DNA of 54,297 nucleotides, taken from an uncultured Collinsella sp. (GTDB taxonomy: Bacteria; Actinomycetota; Coriobacteriia; Coriobacteriales; Coriobacteriaceae). This document shows positions 51,520-54,297 of the stretch, one piece after another; the first letter of the stretch is position 1, and every line of letters begins with the position of its first letter. The DNA lies in NCBI GenBank assembly GCA_958427145.1, contig CAUAAZ010000011.1:1-54297 (forward strand). The letters run 5' to 3'. The translations under genes and the position numbers were made by a program. The notes under the pieces were generated by a model. The model was not told the origin of the DNA. It searched no databases and saw only the letters and a list, made by a program, of their open reading frames with translations.

Positions 51520-52563
51520 TTAGCGCTTGCGGGGGACGAGTTTGGTGCGGCGCAGGTGGATCATCTCGGCGGCGATGGAGATGGCGATCTCCTCGGGGTC
51601 CTCGGCCTCGATGGCAACGCCGATCGGAAGGTGCAGCTCGTCGATCTGGTCCTGCGTAAAGCCTTCCTGCTCCAGGCGGGCGCGCACAAAGGCCGTCTTG
51701 CGGCGCGAACCCAGACAGCCCAGGTAGGCAGGCTTGGCACGCATGGCCTGAATCACCACGTCGATATCGGACTTGTGACCTGCCGTGGCGACGACCACCA
51801 AGTCGCGCGGACCGATGGGACACAGCTCGCTCAGGTTCTTGTAATCGACCAGGCGACGATCGTAGACACCGGGCACCCATTCGGGCGTCAACGTGCCGGG
51901 GCGGTCATCGCAGGCCACGACGGCAAAGCCCGCCGCCGTGAGCACGCGCGCCGTCGCGGCGCCCACGTGTCCGCAGCCAACGATGTAGGTCAGGCCCTCG
52001 GGGCAGAGCGTCTCGACGTGCGCCGCGGGAATCTCGGAGGCGGCGTTAGTGTAGGTGACGTTACTCCCCTCCTCCACCAGTGAAAGCCCGGGGCAGCCCG
52101 CAATGGTATGGCGCGATGCCTCGCCATGGTACTCGGCCACATCGCCCTCGAGCGCGCTCGCGATAAACGGTTCAAAGTCGATGACGAAGTCGCCGATGCG
52201 CCGATAGACCAAGACGTCGGCAATTTCCTGGAACAACGGTGCCTGGGTCGCATCCAGATGTAGGTAGCACAGGCAGATGGCTCCGCCGCAGATCATGCCG
52301 GTATCGGAGTTCTCGCCGCCCATGGTGTAGCGGACCAGACGCGATTGCCCCGCGGCCAGCAGCTCTCGCGCCTCGTCCAGCGCAAAGAGCTCGATCTTGC
52401 CGCCGCCGATGGTGCCCGCCTGGCTACCGTCGGCAAAGACGGCCATCCAGGCGCCCACACCGCGCGGCGACGACCCCGCCGTGCCGGCTACGACCACGAG
52501 CTCGCACGTCTCGCCAGCACGCAGGGCGACAAGCGCCGCATTCACAACATCGAGCTTTTCCAT
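51520..52563 (-). CDS. XdhC/CoxI-family molybdenum hydroxylase maturation protein (347 aa)
   Basis: Members bind and deliver the sulfurated molybdenum cofactor to enzymes such as xanthine dehydrogenase. The N-terminal XdhC/CoxI domain (VVVAGTAGSSPRGVGAWMAVFADGS, then GTIGGGKIE, and CGGAICLCYL) covers residues 15-110. The C-terminal Rossmann domain (YIVGCGHVGAATARVLTAAGFAVVACDDR) covers about 190-335. It lies nine bases after yqeB on the same strand, with yqeC divergent. This trio marks the selenium-dependent molybdenum hydroxylase system; the hydroxylase itself is outside the window. Confidence 0.93.
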   Translation of the reverse strand: MEKLDVVNAALVALRAGETCELVVVAGTAGSSPRGVGAWMAVFADGSQAGTIGGGKIELFALDEARELLAAGQSRLVRYTMGGENSDTGMICGGAICLCYLHLDATQAPLFQEIADVLVYRRIGDFVIDFEPFIASALEGDVAEYHGEASRHTIAGCPGLSLVEEGSNVTYTNAASEIPAAHVETLCPEGLTYIVGCGHVGAATARVLTAAGFAVVACDDRPGTLTPEWVPGVYDRRLVDYKNLSELCPIGPRDLVVVATAGHKSDIDVVIQAMRAKPAYLGCLGSRRKTAFVRARLEQEGFTQDQIDELHLPIGVAIEAEDPEEIAISIAAEMIHLRRTKLVPRKR

Positions 52564-52572
52564 TGCCGCCTT

Positions 52573-53367
52573 CTATCCTCTAAAGATATCGGTGAGCATA
52601 GCGAGTGCCTCGAGCACGCCGCCGCCGACCGACGTCGCCTTGTCCGAAATGTAGTTGATATAGCTGGCATCGCCACGCGGATCGACATCGGCGCATTTAA
52701 AGCCCTCAGTCACCTGCACGCCGTTCGCTAAAAGCCCGCGCAGGCAGCCATCGATCTGCGTGCACATGGGCGTATCGTCCGCGTAGCCAATCACGTCTCC
52801 GGCGCTCACGATGTCGCCGATTGCGCGGTCGGACCGAAACACGCCGGCGGCGGGGCTGTGGATAACGCGCTCCTTGCCATAGCCGGCGATCACGCCCGGC
52901 ACGCCCGTGTTGGGCTGGGGCGAGCCCTGGGTAATGACGCGGCCCAAAAAATGCCCGCGCATGGTCTCGACCACGGCGTCGCAATCGACCGGCGCGGTAA
53001 AGCCCGGCCCCACGGCGATGACGGTAGGCGCCATGTCGCGCGTGGTGCCCAGGTTGCGCTTGGCCAAAATCGCGTCGACCACAGCCGCGGGTTTAAGCTC
53101 ATCGAGCATCTTGGCCTGAGGGTCCACCACGACGGCAACATCCCCTGCTTGGGTAATCTCGAGCGCCTCTGCCGGCGTCTGCGCCAAGCGAGCGCGAATG
53201 CCCTCGACCTGGACCTCGCCCAGGCGAATAGCCTCGCAAAAACTGATTGTGCGGCGGATGCACGTGGGAACCGCGATATCGGCCATAACGACCGACACGC
53301 CGGCGCGCACCAAGCGAGCGGCGACACCCGTGGCGATATCGCCGGCGCCGCGAACATAAACGAGCAT
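52573..53367 (-). CDS. yqeB: YqeB (EF2563-type) selenium-dependent molybdenum hydroxylase protein (264 aa)
   Basis: An accessory protein found with selenium-dependent molybdenum hydroxylases (for example purine hydroxylases of clostridia). The sequence begins VYVRGAGDIATGVAARLVRAG, a Rossmann-like glycine motif, followed by ADIAVPTCIRRTISFCEAI, APTVIAVGPGFTA, HFLGRVITQGSPQPNTGVPG and IGDIVSAGDVIGY near the end. The last resembles a biotinyl-like swinging segment. The precise reaction is not known. The ATG is preceded by GGGAGGTG. It is co-transcribed with the XdhC gene. Confidence 0.9.
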   Translation of the reverse strand: MLVYVRGAGDIATGVAARLVRAGVSVVMADIAVPTCIRRTISFCEAIRLGEVQVEGIRARLAQTPAEALEITQAGDVAVVVDPQAKMLDELKPAAVVDAILAKRNLGTTRDMAPTVIAVGPGFTAPVDCDAVVETMRGHFLGRVITQGSPQPNTGVPGVIAGYGKERVIHSPAAGVFRSDRAIGDIVSAGDVIGYADDTPMCTQIDGCLRGLLANGVQVTEGFKCADVDPRGDASYINYISDKATSVGGGVLEALAMLTDIFRG

Positions 53368-53469
53368 TCCCGGGGCACCTCCCTGTGCTACGGTTTGAGC
53401 AGAGCAAAAGCGGCTCGACCGCTACTCTGATGATTATTTATTATCACAGTATTATACGGCGGTGAACAG

Positions 53470-54204
53470 ATGGAAACGGTTAGCGGCAATCTTGCCTCGG
53501 CGCTCAGGATCGAGCCGGACATTACCGCGATTATCGGCAGCGGCGGCAAGTCGACGTTGCTCAAAACGCTGGGTCTTGAGCTCATGCGCGCTGGCGGCCG
53601 CGTGCTCCTCTGCACCACCACGCATATGCTTCCCGTTGCCGGCGTGCCATGGGACGGGTCGAATCGTCGCCTGGACGCCGTGCCTTGGAAGCCGGGCGCC
53701 TCGCATGTCCCCGGTTGCACCTGCGAGGCCTGCGCGGGCCTTGCACGCGGAGGCATCTGCCAGGCAGGCATCTTGGACCCGGAGACAGGCAAGCTCTCCG
53801 CCCCCGCCGAGCCGCTCAACGAGCTGGCGCAGCGCTTTGACTATGTGTTGGCCGAGGCAGATGGCAGCAAGCGACTCCCGCTCAAGGCGCATGCCGCCTG
53901 GGAGCCGGTAATTCCCGCCGCCACGGCAAACGTTGTCTGGGTCGTCGGCGCCTCGGGACTGGGCAAACCCGTCGCCGAGGTTGTCCACCGCCCCGAGCTC
54001 TTTTGCGAGCGTTGCGGCTGCGAGCTCACCGACACTGCCACCCCAGAGCGCGTCGCCCAGGTGCTCAATGCCGAGCTGCGGATGCTGAACCTCAACAATG
54101 CCCGCGTCATGCTCAACCAAGTCGACACGCTCAGCGACCCCACGATGGCCGACCGCTTCGAGGCAGCCCTCGGCCGCCCCCTCATCGCCACCAGCCTCAA
54201 GTAG
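53470..54204 (+). CDS. yqeC: YqeC-type selenium cofactor biosynthesis protein (244 aa)
   Basis: A P-loop protein of the YqeC family linked to labile selenium cofactor insertion in molybdenum hydroxylases. The nucleotide-binding GSGGKSTLLKTLG is at about residues 23-35, followed by LLCTTTHMLP, then YVLAEADGSKRLPLKAHAAWEPVIP, all diagnostic. It has extra cysteines between these (CTCEACAGL and GICQAG, then CERCGC), which might bind metal or selenium; that is an inference. It diverges from yqeB over a 102-base AT-rich promoter region with TATTAT at 53449. A P1 half-repeat lies 17 bases past its stop. Confidence 0.9.
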   Translation: METVSGNLASALRIEPDITAIIGSGGKSTLLKTLGLELMRAGGRVLLCTTTHMLPVAGVPWDGSNRRLDAVPWKPGASHVPGCTCEACAGLARGGICQAGILDPETGKLSAPAEPLNELAQRFDYVLAEADGSKRLPLKAHAAWEPVIPAATANVVWVVGASGLGKPVAEVVHRPELFCERCGCELTDTATPERVAQVLNAELRMLNLNNARVMLNQVDTLSDPTMADRFEAALGRPLIATSLK

Positions 54205-54220
54205 CCGGCCCCATCTTGTC

Positions 54221-54243
54221 AGTTGCGGTGAAATACGGACTGT
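54221..54243. repeat. Palindromic repeat P1, left arm only (copy 5)
   Basis: AGTTGCGGTGAAATACGGAC followed by TGTT matches the left arm of P1. No right arm occurs before the window ends 54 bases later, so it is a half copy or has a longer spacer. Confidence 0.8.
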
Positions 54244-54261
54244 TGGGGGTGCGGACGATTT

Positions 54262-54288
54262 CTTGGACCGCGCCTAGGCGTATCCAAG
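54262..54288. terminator. Hairpin downstream of yqeC
   Basis: CTTGGA and TCCAAG enclose CGCCTAGGCG, itself palindromic. There is no clear T-run within the window. Confidence 0.45.
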
Positions 54289-54297
54289 CTTCCTGCG

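Overview
The window looks like chromosomal DNA of a Collinsella-type member of the Coriobacteriia (Actinomycetota). The reasons are its high GC content, the ftsEX-rnr-smpB and secA-prfB blocks, a transketolase split into two genes, VanZ and YitT membrane proteins, a selenium/molybdenum hydroxylase maturation cluster (xdhC-yqeB-yqeC), and many intergenic palindromic repeats. The genus is inferred from gene content and repeat style, not from a database comparison.

Layout. 1-2483: rubredoxin and flavin reductase, smpB and a TPR protein. 2544-2818: tRNA-Glu and tRNA-Gln with promoter and terminator. 3011-5475: small accessory genes (unknown protein, ArsC/Spx-like protein, VanZ-like protein, serine recombinase) with palindromic repeats. 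5592-9990: rnr, ftsX, and ftsE with an unusual N-terminal extension. 10095-11274: a large cruciform-like element and a zinc-ribbon membrane protein whose stop codon lies in a repeat. 11281-19140: split transketolase, YitT protein, prfB, secA, rpmE. 19365-26640: a probable acquired island of about 7.2 kb, flanked by 64-bp direct repeats (61/64 identical). It carries two ABC export modules, a small secreted protein with an apparent frameshift, a DUF2975-like/HTH pair and a tyrosine integrase remnant. 26822-41263: housekeeping and metabolic genes (ACT protein, citrate synthase, two HAD phosphatases, adenine deaminase, tyrS, U32 protein, class A PBP, argR, glycosyltransferase, truA). 41306-51208: the rplQ-to-rplE part of the spc/alpha ribosomal operon, on the minus strand. 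Upstream of rplE the expected rplX/rplN genes are absent and a repeat plus xdhC occupies their place. 51520-54204: xdhC-yqeB diverging from yqeC.

The most interesting signals are outside the genes. (1) Two long hairpins, after tyrS (32705-32821) and after map (44849-44974), share the same internal-loop and apical nucleotides while their helices differ by compensatory changes. This is the pattern of a conserved structured RNA. (2) At least ten short hairpins have quite different arms but share a loop core of the type GGGAC followed by a G/T-rich stretch. They cluster at gene ends and look like a diversified REP-type superfamily. (3) Five copies of a roughly 57-69 bp palindrome (arms GTTGCGGTGAAAT) lie mostly within 20 bp of stop codons. 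(4) The island with its candidate att repeats and decapitated integrase. (5) Release factor 2 carries SPT where the stop-codon-reading motif is normally SPF.
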